From Stanieria sp. NIES-3757 (GTDB taxonomy: Bacteria; Cyanobacteriota; Cyanobacteriia; Cyanobacteriales; Xenococcaceae), in NCBI GenBank assembly GCA_002355455.1, contig AP017375.1, positions 4,145,640 to 4,209,639 of the forward strand: a DNA stretch of 64,000 nucleotides, given 5' to 3'. The notes under the pieces were generated by a model, which was not told where the DNA came from, made no database searches, and saw only the letters and a list, made by a program, of their open reading frames with translations. The position numbers and the translations under genes were made by a program. Shown piece after piece: positions 18,180 to 27,514 of this stretch; position 1 is the stretch's first letter; each line of letters begins with the position of its first letter.

Positions 18180-20225
18180 TTAATTAATCGGAAAATGCAC
18201 CAAAACCATTGACAACTCAGGATGAGCAGATGCGATCGCGCTTTGGGCTGCACCGACAGCTTTTCTTTTTAGCATGGGATTGGAATCAGTACTGACTCTT
18301 AAGAGCAATAAATCATCTTTGGTTAATTGGTCGGAAACAGTTTTAATAAAATTACCCCGCAACTGTTTTAAAGTAATATCTGAATCAATTTGCAAAGCTT
18401 GAGGTTCTAAGACTGGATGTTGTTGCTTACCAAGTATTAAAACAACTTCTAAATTAGCTTTGAGTTCTGTAGCTAACAATCGAGCCATTTGAATCATTTG
18501 GGGAAATTCGGCAGCCATCGTTTGCTGCTTGGTTGTAGCGAGTAAAACCCTAGTAGTATAAGCAATTGGTTGAGTAAAACGAGTAATTAAAATTGGTACT
18601 GGCGATCGCTGTGCCACATGATCGAGGATACTACCAAAAAAGTTTTCTTGATAAGTAGAGAAACCTTTCCAACCACAGATAATTAAACTGGCGTTTTTTT
18701 CAATGGCAGTACGGACAATACCTTTTTCAATGCCATCATCTACTCTACCAATAGTTTCTACTTTAGTATTAGCAGCATGGGCTAAATGTTCAGCCGTATT
18801 TAATAAGCGAGTTTGTTCGATGATCGCGCTTGGAGAAATCGATTCAAGTTGATCGAACAAAACATGGAGAGGTAATAAAGTACCCCCTGAAGCTTTAGCT
18901 AAAATCAAAGCTAAATTGAGAAGGTTGTTTTCAGTATTGGGGTTAGCAACCGGTACTAGTACTCTGTGAGTTAAAGAATAAGTTTTACTTGGTTGACTAG
19001 ACTGTTTTTTAGCTGGTGGTTGAACTTTTCTTCCCCATTGTTCAATCAGCCAAGGTGAAGCGATACAGGTAACTAAAATCATTGCGATAATACCATTAAC
19101 GGTTAATTGATCTACCAAGTTGATCGAGTAGGCAACCGTAATTGCAGCGAGAGTAGAAGCTGCCTGTGCCACTGATAAACCAAACATCACCATTGTATCG
19201 GGAAAACGAAATCCCAAGAATCTTGCTGTTCCCCAAGCAGCTATAAACTTACTAACAACTTCTGCACCAATCATTACCCCTGCAACTAAAATTGATTTTG
19301 GTTCTCTAATCAAAATTAAAGGGTCAATTAGCATCCCTACCGAAATTAAAAAGAAGGGAACAAATAAAGTGTTACCGATAAATTGAATTCGGTTCATCAA
19401 AGGACTTAATTGAGGAATCAAAGGTGTAAGAGCAATTCCTGCTAAAAAAGCCCCAATAATTGGCTCAATTTCAATTAAACTTGCTAAATAAGAAGCAACA
19501 AAAAGAGTTGCCAACACAAAAATAAATTCTGCCTCTTCATTGTGTCCGAAACGGAGAAAAAACCAACGCCCCAGTTTAGGAATTCCCCACAAAGTAGCAA
19601 ATGTGTAGATTACCAAAGCTGGAATGATAAACAGCCAAAAACTGAAAGTTAAGTTTCCTCCGTGTGCTTTAACTACTACAGCTAAAACGAGTAAAGCTAA
19701 AACGTTCGTAATTAAAGTACCGCCCAAAGTAGCCGTAACTACAGGAGTTTTCATAATCCCCTGTTTGCTGAGAATTGGTAAAGCCAGTAGAGTATGAGAA
19801 GCAAAACAGGAAGCTACTAAAATCGCTGCTAACCAACCATATCCTAGAGGTAGCATCGCTAAAGTACCGATTACCATTGGCAGAATAAAGGTTGCTAACC
19901 CAAAAATGATTGCTTTATCACCGTTATCTTTGAGATCATCAAGGCTAGTTTCCAATCCTGCCATAAACATGAGAAACAGTAAGCCAACTGTTCCCAATAA
20001 AATAATATTGCTATCTCTTTCTAATAAACCTAATCCATTAGGACCAACTATCACCCCTGCTAAAATTAAACCGACAATTCCTGGTAAACGCAATCGTTCA
20101 AACAATAAAGGTGCAAGCAGCATAATTGTCAAAATGACTAAAAATACTGCCACCGGATCGGTAAGAGGTGCAGGAAATAAAGCAAAGGTGTCTAAGCAGT
20201 GAGTACTAAATTGAAAATATTGCAT
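18180..20225 (-). CDS. CPA2 cation:proton antiporter with universal stress protein domain
   Basis: KefB/NapA-like transporter. About 12 membrane segments occupy residues 20-400, including LRLPGIVGLILAGVIVGPNGLG and the half-helix region EPIIGAFLAGIALTPL. Two UspA-like lobes in the C-terminal part (about 425-680: HRVLVPVANPNTENN..., GWKGFSTYQENFFGSILDHV...SPVPILI) suggest nucleotide or stress control. No TrkA-N (RCK) domain is present. The 681-residue length fits this subclass. Likely Na+ or K+ for H+ exchange; the ion cannot be told from sequence. Confidence 0.88.
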   Translation of the reverse strand: MQYFQFSTHCLDTFALFPAPLTDPVAVFLVILTIMLLAPLLFERLRLPGIVGLILAGVIVGPNGLGLLERDSNIILLGTVGLLFLMFMAGLETSLDDLKDNGDKAIIFGLATFILPMVIGTLAMLPLGYGWLAAILVASCFASHTLLALPILSKQGIMKTPVVTATLGGTLITNVLALLVLAVVVKAHGGNLTFSFWLFIIPALVIYTFATLWGIPKLGRWFFLRFGHNEEAEFIFVLATLFVASYLASLIEIEPIIGAFLAGIALTPLIPQLSPLMNRIQFIGNTLFVPFFLISVGMLIDPLILIREPKSILVAGVMIGAEVVSKFIAAWGTARFLGFRFPDTMVMFGLSVAQAASTLAAITVAYSINLVDQLTVNGIIAMILVTCIASPWLIEQWGRKVQPPAKKQSSQPSKTYSLTHRVLVPVANPNTENNLLNLALILAKASGGTLLPLHVLFDQLESISPSAIIEQTRLLNTAEHLAHAANTKVETIGRVDDGIEKGIVRTAIEKNASLIICGWKGFSTYQENFFGSILDHVAQRSPVPILITRFTQPIAYTTRVLLATTKQQTMAAEFPQMIQMARLLATELKANLEVVLILGKQQHPVLEPQALQIDSDITLKQLRGNFIKTVSDQLTKDDLLLLRVSTDSNPMLKRKAVGAAQSAIASAHPELSMVLVHFPIN

Positions 20226-20402
20226 TGACGATAAGTTTAAGACTGTTATGCCAATCTCAGCTTATCTAGATAATTAAATTAATATTGGGGTAAAATTGTC
20301 GCAAAAATCTGGCTTTTAGTTAGGTTTAAGCCTTTTTTTAATTTATTAAAGATTAAAAGTCAAAAGTTGAGAATAACAAAATTTTCAAAGTCTTGAATAC
20401 TT

Positions 20403-21077
20403 TTAACTTTCAATTGATTTCAGACACTCTGGAGTATTATTACGAGGTTGATTGACTAGAGGAGTTACGGGGTAAGCTTTGAGCTTGTCTGAGTTGTAAG
20501 GTTGCAAAAATGATTGTAGCAATTCTGGTTGTTGTACAGTAGGATCTAACCACAAATCGTAGTCGGTAAATTCTAAAATAACTGGCATTCGCTTATGAAT
20601 TGGCTTCATGAGTTCATTTGCTTCAGTAGTAATAATGGTGCAAGTATAGAGAGTTTCTCCTTCTTGAGATTTCCAGGTTGAGTATAATCCAGCAAAAGCA
20701 AACGGTGAACGGTCTTTTTTCTGAATATAATATGGTTGTTTGCGATTCTCTTGTTGTTGCCATTCATAAAAGCCCGAAGCAATAATTAAACAACGAGAAT
20801 GACAAAAAGCACTTTTAAAAGAGGGTTTTTGAGCAACTGTTTCCGCTCTAGCATTGATTAATTTATTGCCAATACTTCGATCCTTTGCCCAGTTAGGAAT
20901 TAAACCCCAACGCAACCATCTAAATTCTCGCTCGCGTTCAGGATCAGAGCGAAGAATTGTTGCTACTTGTTGGGTTGGAGCAATGTTGTATTGGGGTTCT
21001 AGCGGAGGAACGTCAGCTAAGTCAAAAGCTTTGGCAATTTCAGAACTAGAACTGGTTTGAGTAAATCTACCACACAT
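20403..21077 (-). CDS. yedK: SOS response-associated peptidase (YedK/HMCES)
   Basis: SRAP-domain protein that crosslinks through Cys2 to abasic sites in single-stranded DNA. All key elements are visible: N-terminal MCGRFT with catalytic Cys2 after Met removal, YNIAPTQ, INARAET, the ASGFYEW glutamate and HKRMPVIL with the active-site His. The 224-residue length is normal. Confidence 0.93.
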   Translation of the reverse strand: MCGRFTQTSSSSEIAKAFDLADVPPLEPQYNIAPTQQVATILRSDPEREREFRWLRWGLIPNWAKDRSIGNKLINARAETVAQKPSFKSAFCHSRCLIIASGFYEWQQQENRKQPYYIQKKDRSPFAFAGLYSTWKSQEGETLYTCTIITTEANELMKPIHKRMPVILEFTDYDLWLDPTVQQPELLQSFLQPYNSDKLKAYPVTPLVNQPRNNTPECLKSIES

Positions 21078-21208
21078 CGATTTTTAAATACTCGTGTACT
21101 AATAAAAATTATAAAACTAATGAGGTTAATGGTGATTTTGCTCTCAATAGTGGACTAAATATCAGAAAGATTTTGATTAACTTTTTTATAAAAACTATAT
21201 AAAATAAT

Positions 21209-21238
21209 TTGTCAAGATATTCTTTACAAAACTAAATA
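21209..21238 (+). promoter_or_regulatory. Candidate psb34 promoter
   Basis: TTGTCA (21209-21214) and TAAATA (21233-21238) with an 18-bp spacer, just upstream of the HLR1 motif and 50 bp before the psb34 start. Several AT-rich alternatives exist, so this is tentative. Confidence 0.35.
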
Positions 21239-21243
21239 TATTT

Positions 21244-21261
21244 GTTACATTAATTTACATA
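21244..21261 (+). promoter_or_regulatory. HLR1 element (RpaB binding site) of psb34
   Basis: GTTACATT, two bases, then TTTACATA matches the published HLR1 consensus (G/T)TTACA(T/A)(T/A)-NN-(G/T)TTACA(T/A)(T/A) at every position. It ends 26 bp before the psb34 ATG, thus at or downstream of the core promoter. That is where RpaB is expected to repress in low light. The binding itself is inferred. Confidence 0.8.
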
Positions 21262-21287
21262 AAGAAATAAATATAAGGAAACACGCT

Positions 21288-21458
21288 ATGTACACCACTC
21301 AATTAGATAACGGAACTCTTAACAACTACGCAGTTGAGCCTAAAGTGACTTACGCAGAATACCCAGCAGTTTATGAACAACGTCGCTACATCATTCAAGG
21401 TGCTATTGCTGCTTTATTTGTTACCGCAGTTATTTTGACTTCTTTTGCAGTGAGCTAA
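21288..21458 (+). CDS. psb34: Photosystem II assembly protein Psb34 (Hli-like, 56 aa)
   Basis: A small single-span thylakoid protein. The polar N-terminus MYTTQLDNGTLNNYAVEP is followed by YAEYPAVYEQRRYIIQGAIAAL and a C-terminal membrane helix ending in SFAVS. This resembles Synechocystis Ssl1498/Psb34, which binds late PSII assembly intermediates near CP47. True Hli residues (ExxNGR) are absent, so it is Psb34-like rather than a chlorophyll-binding Hlip. AAGGAA lies about eight bases before the ATG, an HLR1 site lies upstream and a strong terminator downstream, so it is monocistronic and probably high-light responsive. Confidence 0.82.
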   Translation: MYTTQLDNGTLNNYAVEPKVTYAEYPAVYEQRRYIIQGAIAALFVTAVILTSFAVS

Positions 21459-21590
21459 AAATTTATAGCAGAGGACAAAGCTGACTAGTTTTGTTCTCTC
21501 TTAATCAGCTATCTCAAGTTACAATTCGTGAGTTATCTTGCGTCTTGAGTTAACCTAAGTCTTTGTCAACTTCATGAAATTTCTCCCGTC

Positions 21591-21617
21591 AACCTCGGTC
21601 AACCAGCCGAGGTTTTG
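21591..21617 (+). terminator. Rho-independent terminator downstream of psb34
   Basis: Perfect 8-bp stem AACCTCGG / CCGAGGTT with an 8-nt loop, continuing into TTTT and then GCTT. It is 130 bp after psb34 and just before the convergent M42 gene. Confidence 0.7.
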
Positions 21618-21659
21618 CTTATTCAGACACTCCCATCGATATCAATCAAAGTTACTTAT

Positions 21660-22757
21660 TTAGATGTAAGACATTAATAGTGTAATTACCGCAGCAATGG
21701 ATGATAAGGAAGCAGTTTCATTATGCGTATGATAACCAGTTGTAGGGATTTGCAGAGTAGTGCCGTTGATTTGTCCATTGGTGGCTGCGACAATTCTACC
21801 CAACTCAGTTCGACCGAGTGACAGAGGCTTACTTCTTCCTAGGTTTTGAGCCTCGATATAAGCATCTTTATAGCTGTAAGAAATACCTAGCTGCTGACAC
21901 TTTTGCTCTAACTCGGTTGTTAATTGTTGGGCAAAAGCTCCGTTAGCATCTTGACGACGAAGGACAACTTGTTGAATCTCTGCTGCTTCACGAGTAGGAT
22001 AGGGACTTGTATCCAAGACTAGTAGACGCTGTGTGGTCAAATTCTGACGTTGAAACCAAGATAATGCGTAACGCCAACTTCTTCCTGCTTCTTCTTGTGC
22101 GGTAAACAGCGCAGTGCCTTGAAAACCAGACCTAAATAAATAAATCAAAATAGCTGCACTAACTACATTATCTAATTGGGCAGAAACACAACCATTAGAT
22201 ATTTGTAAGCGATCAAGAAAAGAAACTGGTGTACCTGGTTGTAAAAAGTCTAAACCATCCAACTCAAAAATCAGATTTTTTCTAGCTGGACAAATATACG
22301 ATCGCTTGATATATCCTTGACCTAAATAAGTTCCTGTATAAGGTAAATGAGCTTGAACAAGTTGCCCAGCAAATCGATTTTCGATTGTTTGCATCATTTG
22401 TTCGGAAACTGAATCTCCAGTTAACTCGCTTTGGTTACTGGAAATAAAAGCTGCATATTGAAATTCGTTAAGACCAGTACACAATAAGCCGTGTCGGTCG
22501 ATATGTGCAGAAAGAATCAAATCGTGCGGTTGTTTTCCTTGAGCGACGAGAACACCATGATAATACTGAACTGTTACGTCAATTTCTTCTAATTCTCGAC
22601 GAAGTACCCGAAAAAAAGAGTCTTCACTGCCCACAACTGAAGGTTCGCGGATTAATAATTGCAGAATATTTAAAAAATCGTTTAGTTCGCGATCGCTTTC
22701 TTCATCTTGTTTTGTTTGAGAAAGACTTTTTGAGACGGTAAATTTTAAAGTATTCAT
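21660..22757 (-). CDS. M42-like metallopeptidase
   Basis: Cytosolic aminopeptidase-like protein of the M42/M20 (MH) clan, 365 residues. Ligand-bearing motifs are visible in order: LSAHIDRHGL (His and Asp), QLDNVVSAAIL (bridging Asp), TAQEEAGR (catalytic and metal Glu), LDTSPY (Asp) and the distal TGYHTHNE (His). An M42 peptidase dodecamer is the usual assembly for the family. The natural substrate is unknown. An alternative name would be cellulase M homologue, which is historical. Confidence 0.82.
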   Translation of the reverse strand: MNTLKFTVSKSLSQTKQDEESDRELNDFLNILQLLIREPSVVGSEDSFFRVLRRELEEIDVTVQYYHGVLVAQGKQPHDLILSAHIDRHGLLCTGLNEFQYAAFISSNQSELTGDSVSEQMMQTIENRFAGQLVQAHLPYTGTYLGQGYIKRSYICPARKNLIFELDGLDFLQPGTPVSFLDRLQISNGCVSAQLDNVVSAAILIYLFRSGFQGTALFTAQEEAGRSWRYALSWFQRQNLTTQRLLVLDTSPYPTREAAEIQQVVLRRQDANGAFAQQLTTELEQKCQQLGISYSYKDAYIEAQNLGRSKPLSLGRTELGRIVAATNGQINGTTLQIPTTGYHTHNETASLSSIAAVITLLMSYI

Positions 22758-23063
22758 AAGTTATCTATCCGCGTATCCAAAAATAATTTGGTGCTACGTC
22801 GTGAGTGAATCTGCAAGCTGCCAAGCAGGCGCGTACGCGAGCGTAGTTAATTTTCTAAAATTACAATTCAAATTACTTTACTTGCAGTGAAAATTTATAC
22901 CAGATTAACCAAGATTTTTAGAGTTTGAGAATAGAATTAGATGACGCGATCGCTGTTGATACCAAAAAATTAATGATTAAATCTAAATTCTTACTTTTGG
23001 TAGAGATAAAAGTTTACTTGATTTAGGTATACATAGGTGTAGCTTTTCGCACAATTAATTATT
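22758..23063. other. Intergenic region with a GC-rich repeat fragment
   Basis: The 306-bp gap between divergent M42 and yidD genes. It holds a GC-rich block at about 22811-22845 containing GGCGCGTACGCGAGCG, similar to part of the repeat inserted at 10798-10872. A GCGATCGC lies near 22946. Promoters must lie here but I cannot place them confidently. Confidence 0.5.
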
Positions 23064-23351
23064 ATGCAGAGTATTGTTTCTCAGTCTCTGACTCAACAAA
23101 TAGCAACCGAGGCTATTAACCTCTATCAGCAAAGTCTTTCTCCTTATAAAGGCTTTAGTTGTCCTCATCGAATCTTACACAAAGGAGATTCTTGCTCAGA
23201 ATATGTCAAAAAACTTTTAACAGAGCCAAGTTTAATTTTAGCTATTGAAGGTTCTTTACAAAGATTTCGTGATTGTGCCGAAGCTAGTAAAATCTTACAA
23301 TACCAATCTAGTGGCGGTTGTATAGTTGTTCCCTGTTGTATACCTATTTAA
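23064..23351 (+). CDS. yidD: Membrane protein insertion efficiency factor YidD
   Basis: Small amphipathic protein (95 residues) that assists YidC-dependent membrane insertion. Recognised by LYQQSLSPYKGFSCPHRILHKGDSCSEY, split as the family's first conserved block, and by the later RFRDCAEASKIL. Cysteines at the usual family positions are kept (SCPH, SCSEY, RDCAE). It is followed 21 bp later by a small lipoprotein gene on the same strand. Confidence 0.88.
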   Translation: MQSIVSQSLTQQIATEAINLYQQSLSPYKGFSCPHRILHKGDSCSEYVKKLLTEPSLILAIEGSLQRFRDCAEASKILQYQSSGGCIVVPCCIPI

Positions 23352-23372
23352 TTACATTAAAAGTTAATCATA

Positions 23373-23528
23373 ATGAAAAACTGGAATTGGAAAAAAGGAA
23401 TTGCGATAGCATTAAGTGCCTTTGTTTTATTTGCTGGTGCTACTAGTTTAACTGGCTGTGATTTTCCAGGAGGAGAAATAGAGGAAGGAGAAGGACAATC
23501 AGGTGGAGAGGAGGATGATGATGATTAA
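23373..23528 (+). CDS. Small acidic lipoprotein (51 aa)
   Basis: MKNWNWKKGIAIALSAF begins a lipoprotein signal peptide ending in the lipobox LTGC. The predicted mature part is only about 23 residues, nearly all Gly, Glu and Asp (GGEIEEGEGQSGGEEDDDD). The ATG lies 21 bp after yidD, so the two may be co-transcribed. I do not know its function; it may bind metal or act as a surface polyanion. Support is the clean lipobox and hydrophobic core. Confidence 0.6.
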   Translation: MKNWNWKKGIAIALSAFVLFAGATSLTGCDFPGGEIEEGEGQSGGEEDDDD

Positions 23529-23766
23529 ATCTCGTGTTTAGATTGAAAAGCGAACGCACTAGCTAACAATTACACATCTAGAGCAGTTTTTATAAATACT
23601 TCTATAAACCTGCATAAAAGAGCAGTTATTAACGTAACTAGAGAATGAAGCAACAAAACAAAAAACACACCATTAATAGATAGGTGCATTAGAGTGGCTT
23701 TCATCCCTTTTTAGTTTAATTCTTCTCTTGCTACAAAAGTTTTCAGTCATAATTTCTAAACCTTAG

Positions 23767-23806
23767 TGACTTTGACCCTTCGTGGTTAAAGTCATTTCTT
23801 TTTATT
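23767..23806 (+). terminator. Strong hairpin terminator
   Basis: TGACTTTGACC and GGTTAAAGTCA form an 11-bp stem with one G-U pair around the loop CTTCGT, followed by TTTCTTTTTATT. It probably ends the yidD-lipoprotein transcript. Confidence 0.65.
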
Positions 23807-23847
23807 ATTGATTAACTCAACTCTCTTTTGTCACTCTAAACAATTAA

Positions 23848-23872
23848 GCGATCGCTTGTTGCGCAAGATCGC
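23848..23872. repeat. HIP1-bounded short palindromic element
   Basis: GCGATCGC, then CTTG-TTGCG-CAAG hairpin, then GATCGC. It has the same design as the element at 2574-2606. Confidence 0.5.
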
Positions 23873-24008
23873 AAACAAATCCTTTCCTTGAACAATTGAG
23901 TACAAAATTTTAAACGCATTCATGTCATTCTTTCGTTGAATTCTGTAGATCGAGATGTGATAGGGTGAAAAATAGACAACAAGTCAAGAAAATACAAGCA
24001 AAATTGAG

Positions 24009-24797
24009 ATGTTACTCTCTTTTTCATCCACGAGCATTAGAATACTTATCATTAAATTAATTCTTATCCTGTTGCTGACAGGTTGTTCTACTGATACAAG
24101 CCCAAAAAACATCCATCTCAAATACGGTAATCCTAGTCAAGCTAATGCGAAAGACTTCAACAACTATCTGCTAGAAAAACCGAATTATGCTCTTTCTTAC
24201 AACTGTAGTGCAGGAATACCAAATTGGGTAAGTTGGCAACTTAATCGTTTTTGGTTAGGAAGTGTAGATCGTTCTAATGATTTTAGACCAGATCTAGATT
24301 TACCTGATGGTTGTTATGCTGTCCGTCCCTCAGATTATCGAGGGACAGGCTATGATAAAGGACATCTAATTCCTTCAGGCGATCGCACTATTTCCCAGAC
24401 AGACAATAGTACTACTTTTTTAATGACTAATATGATTCCCCAATCTCCAGCTAATAATCGGGAAGTATGGCGAGAACTAGAGGAATATAGTAGACAGTTA
24501 GTGAGTGAGGGGAAGGAATTATATATAGTGGCTGGAGGAGAAGGAAAAAAGAATGTAATCGCCCAGGGTAAAGTCACTGTTCCTTCTTATACTTGGAAGG
24601 TAATTTTAGTCTTAAGTAATGGTAACGTCGAGCAAACTATTGCTGTCAGAATGCCGAATACCGAGGAAGTAGCTCGAACCGACTGGCGAGATTATCTAGT
24701 ATCTGTAGATGAAATTGAGCAAAAAACTGGTTATGATTTCTTTTCTGCTCTTAACAAAAATATTCAACAGAAAATCGAAGCCAAAGTCTATCAATAA
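24009..24797 (+). CDS. Secreted DNA/RNA non-specific endonuclease (NucA-like)
   Basis: Mg-dependent beta-beta-alpha-metal sugar non-specific nuclease. The N-terminus is a lipoprotein-type signal (long hydrophobic run, LLTGC), so the enzyme is exported and may be membrane anchored. The catalytic motif is YDKGHLIPSGDRT, with general base H119 (DKGH in place of the common DRGH). The metal-binding Asn is N141 in LMTNMIPQ. The 262-residue size matches Anabaena NucA. It converges with a NuiA-type inhibitor gene, the stop codons being 2 bp apart, which supports the NucA identity. Confidence 0.9.
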   Translation: MLLSFSSTSIRILIIKLILILLLTGCSTDTSPKNIHLKYGNPSQANAKDFNNYLLEKPNYALSYNCSAGIPNWVSWQLNRFWLGSVDRSNDFRPDLDLPDGCYAVRPSDYRGTGYDKGHLIPSGDRTISQTDNSTTFLMTNMIPQSPANNREVWRELEEYSRQLVSEGKELYIVAGGEGKKNVIAQGKVTVPSYTWKVILVLSNGNVEQTIAVRMPNTEEVARTDWRDYLVSVDEIEQKTGYDFFSALNKNIQQKIEAKVYQ

Positions 24798-24799
24798 AT

Positions 24800-25198
24800 T
24801 TAGGTTTCTACTACTTTGGTAGATAAGCCAGCAATATAACCAGACTCAGTTTTACCTAAGATGTAAACATCTATTTCAACTTCCCCAACACGGTAAACTT
24901 GGATATCTTTCAGATGAGTTTGCAATAGATTAACTAATGCTTGATAGCGTTGACATTCTGCTATTTCCTGAGCATTGTACCAATCTTGTGCTTCTGTAGC
25001 TGGTTGGAAAAATTGAGCTAGTTCTTTAACTTCAACCTTGGTTGATAAATCATGACCAGTTGTTTGTAATAATTTAGACGAATCGAGACAGTTGAGATTC
25101 TCCCAATAAACAGTTTCAAAAGGATAATCTGATTCACTGAGCCAGAGTAAACCTTCTGATGCTTGTTTAAGATGGTTGATTAATTCACCGTCTTTCAT
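24800..25198 (-). CDS. nuiA: Nuclease A inhibitor family protein (NuiA-like)
   Basis: A 132-residue acidic, soluble protein without signal peptide. The N-terminal LKQASEGLLWLSESDYPFE and the C-terminal half (VYRVGEVEIDVYILGKTESG) are recognisable NuiA-family blocks. In Anabaena, NuiA inactivates NucA with very tight 1:1 binding. Here it probably protects the cytosol from nuclease that fails to be exported. Its start follows directly on the stop of the SDR gene, so it is the last gene of a four-gene minus-strand run (27190 to 24800). Confidence 0.85.
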   Translation of the reverse strand: MKDGELINHLKQASEGLLWLSESDYPFETVYWENLNCLDSSKLLQTTGHDLSTKVEVKELAQFFQPATEAQDWYNAQEIAECQRYQALVNLLQTHLKDIQVYRVGEVEIDVYILGKTESGYIAGLSTKVVET

Positions 25199-25993
<795 letters not shown>

Positions 25994-26458
25994 TTAAACA
26001 CCAAGATCTTGCATCGCCAGACGAATTTGTTCTAAACGTCTACGGTTAACTCCTAAGTCTGATTCTCCTACACGAGAAGCTGAACGGATATGAATGACTT
26101 GCTCATCACTAGGAAAATAAAATTCTACATCGTCAATAAATTTGAAAATGCGACTTTTAGATAAAGCGTGAAGATAATTGTCTGTCTGTTCAATCACTTC
26201 GGTACGAGGAACTACTGTTAGCACTTTTAGTAAGGTTTCCCTTGCCTTGTCGAGATCCGAGTGGTAACTGATAGGTGAGATTTGATGAGATTGATCCGCA
26301 TTCTGACTGACAACACAGTTAGGAGTTTTAGGACAAGGAGATAAAAAGCCATCCTTTAACCCCAAACTAGAAAAAACCGCCCAAGTAGGTTGGGAAAAAA
26401 CTAAACTACTGATGATGGTAATAAATATTCCTAAAATAATTGACCAAAGACGAGACAC
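25994..26458 (-). CDS. DUF1499 domain protein
   Basis: A 154-residue protein with an N-terminal hydrophobic signal or anchor (LWSIILGIFITIISSLVF...TWA), then the DUF1499 core. That core shows CPKTPNCVVSQ near the start of the domain and IRSASRVGESDLGVNRRRLEQI at the end. The family has no known enzyme activity. I choose GTG at 26458, since AGGAG lies about ten bases upstream; a TTG at 26518 would add 20 residues without a Shine-Dalgarno. It lies between the regulator gene and the SDR. Confidence 0.75.
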   Translation of the reverse strand: MSRLWSIILGIFITIISSLVFSQPTWAVFSSLGLKDGFLSPCPKTPNCVVSQNADQSHQISPISYHSDLDKARETLLKVLTVVPRTEVIEQTDNYLHALSKSRIFKFIDDVEFYFPSDEQVIHIRSASRVGESDLGVNRRRLEQIRLAMQDLGV

Positions 26459-26548
26459 TGAAAATTTACTCCTATTCTTAAGGTTGCAATTGACTGTACC
26501 GTAAAACAGCACAGCCAATCTCTTACTTTCGTTTATTTTCTCTTATTT

Positions 26549-27190
26549 TTATTCTGGGTCAAAGGCGGAAGAAAATACTTCTTTAATACTTTGTGTTGAT
26601 GATACTGCTTCACTCAAATCATTTCCTTTATCAATTGCCCAAGCAATTTCTCCTCCTTTCCTGATTCCTACACGAGTAAAAACAAAACCTGCATCAGTAA
26701 ATTCTTGTCCGTAACCTGTAATGGTTTTTTGAGACAATCCCAGTAAATCGGCAATCTCAGAAGTACTGAGTAACCAATCATTTTGATAAGCTTCTTCTAG
26801 CTCTCTTAAATAATTTAAACGACTTCTAGGCGTTGGCATCAAACGTTTAACTACTGCTTCAACCACACTAACTAATGCAGAAGGTTGAAGGGCAACTATT
26901 GGTTCGTTGCGATTGTGCATCTCGTAAAATGGATTTGTTTCCAATTCTGGAGTCGATACCGCTACTAGTTGATAATCTGATTCTTGTTCAATAAATTCGG
27001 AAGTTACTCCACCTTTTTGAAGATGAGAGTGTAAGCGGTCTAATAACTGTAATTGAGCATTACTAACAAAGGCTTTTCGACCCTGTTTGATTGGTTCTAT
27101 CTGTAAGTCTTTAAGTCTGTTATATAGATTAGAACGAGCAATGCCATAACGAGAAGGGAGTTGTGATAAGGGAATTAAGTCAACTTCCAT
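26549..27190 (-). CDS. Putative DNA-binding regulator with two helix-turn-helix regions
   Basis: A 213-residue protein with a MerR/excisionase-like helix-turn-helix at the N-terminus (PLSQLPSRYGIARSNLYNRL, then KAFVSNAQLQLLDRL). A second HTH-like region lies near residues 145-185 (LSTSEIADLLGLSQKTI). The middle is a helical linker. It is the first gene of the minus-strand run leading to DUF1499, SDR and nuiA, and could regulate that run. I do not recognise a named family. Confidence 0.6.
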   Translation of the reverse strand: MEVDLIPLSQLPSRYGIARSNLYNRLKDLQIEPIKQGRKAFVSNAQLQLLDRLHSHLQKGGVTSEFIEQESDYQLVAVSTPELETNPFYEMHNRNEPIVALQPSALVSVVEAVVKRLMPTPRSRLNYLRELEEAYQNDWLLSTSEIADLLGLSQKTITGYGQEFTDAGFVFTRVGIRKGGEIAWAIDKGNDLSEAVSSTQSIKEVFSSAFDPE

Positions 27191-27514
27191 CTTTACTCAC
27201 GTCCAGGACTGTCCTGGACAAAAAACTTCTCTTAATTATTAGCACATTAATCCGTTATGAGCAGAGGAAAACTTTTCAATCAACCATAATCTCAAATTTT
27301 ATTTATGATGATTACATCATCAGATCGCAACTAAAACACCAAAATTCTTAGATTTATTAGAAGAATAGGGGAAATTTGTGAGTTAATTATTTATTTTTCT
27401 AAAGCCACTTCAAAGTCTAATAAAGAATTTGACAAAATGGTTAATCTTGTAGAGTTCTTAACAATTATGGCATAAGCTAGAAATTTGCGACTTTTAAGCA
27501 GGATTTAACTATTG

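Larger units (their letters stand above)
23529..24008. other. Intergenic region with terminator and palindrome
   Basis: The 480-bp gap before the nuclease gene. It contains the terminator at 23767-23806 and the HIP1-bounded element at 23848-23872, listed separately. I see no gene-length reading frame or RNA gene otherwise. Confidence 0.5.

Noticed and set aside
19906-20202. A 98-codon frame antisense to the CPA2 antiporter
   Set aside because: It is Pro/Lys/Ser-rich, typical of the complement of membrane-segment codons, and the antiporter on the other strand is unambiguous.
27163-27351. A 62-codon plus-strand frame upstream of the DUF6798-like gene
   Set aside because: It overlaps the start of the HTH protein gene on the other strand, has no motif or Shine-Dalgarno, and is AT-rich chance text.
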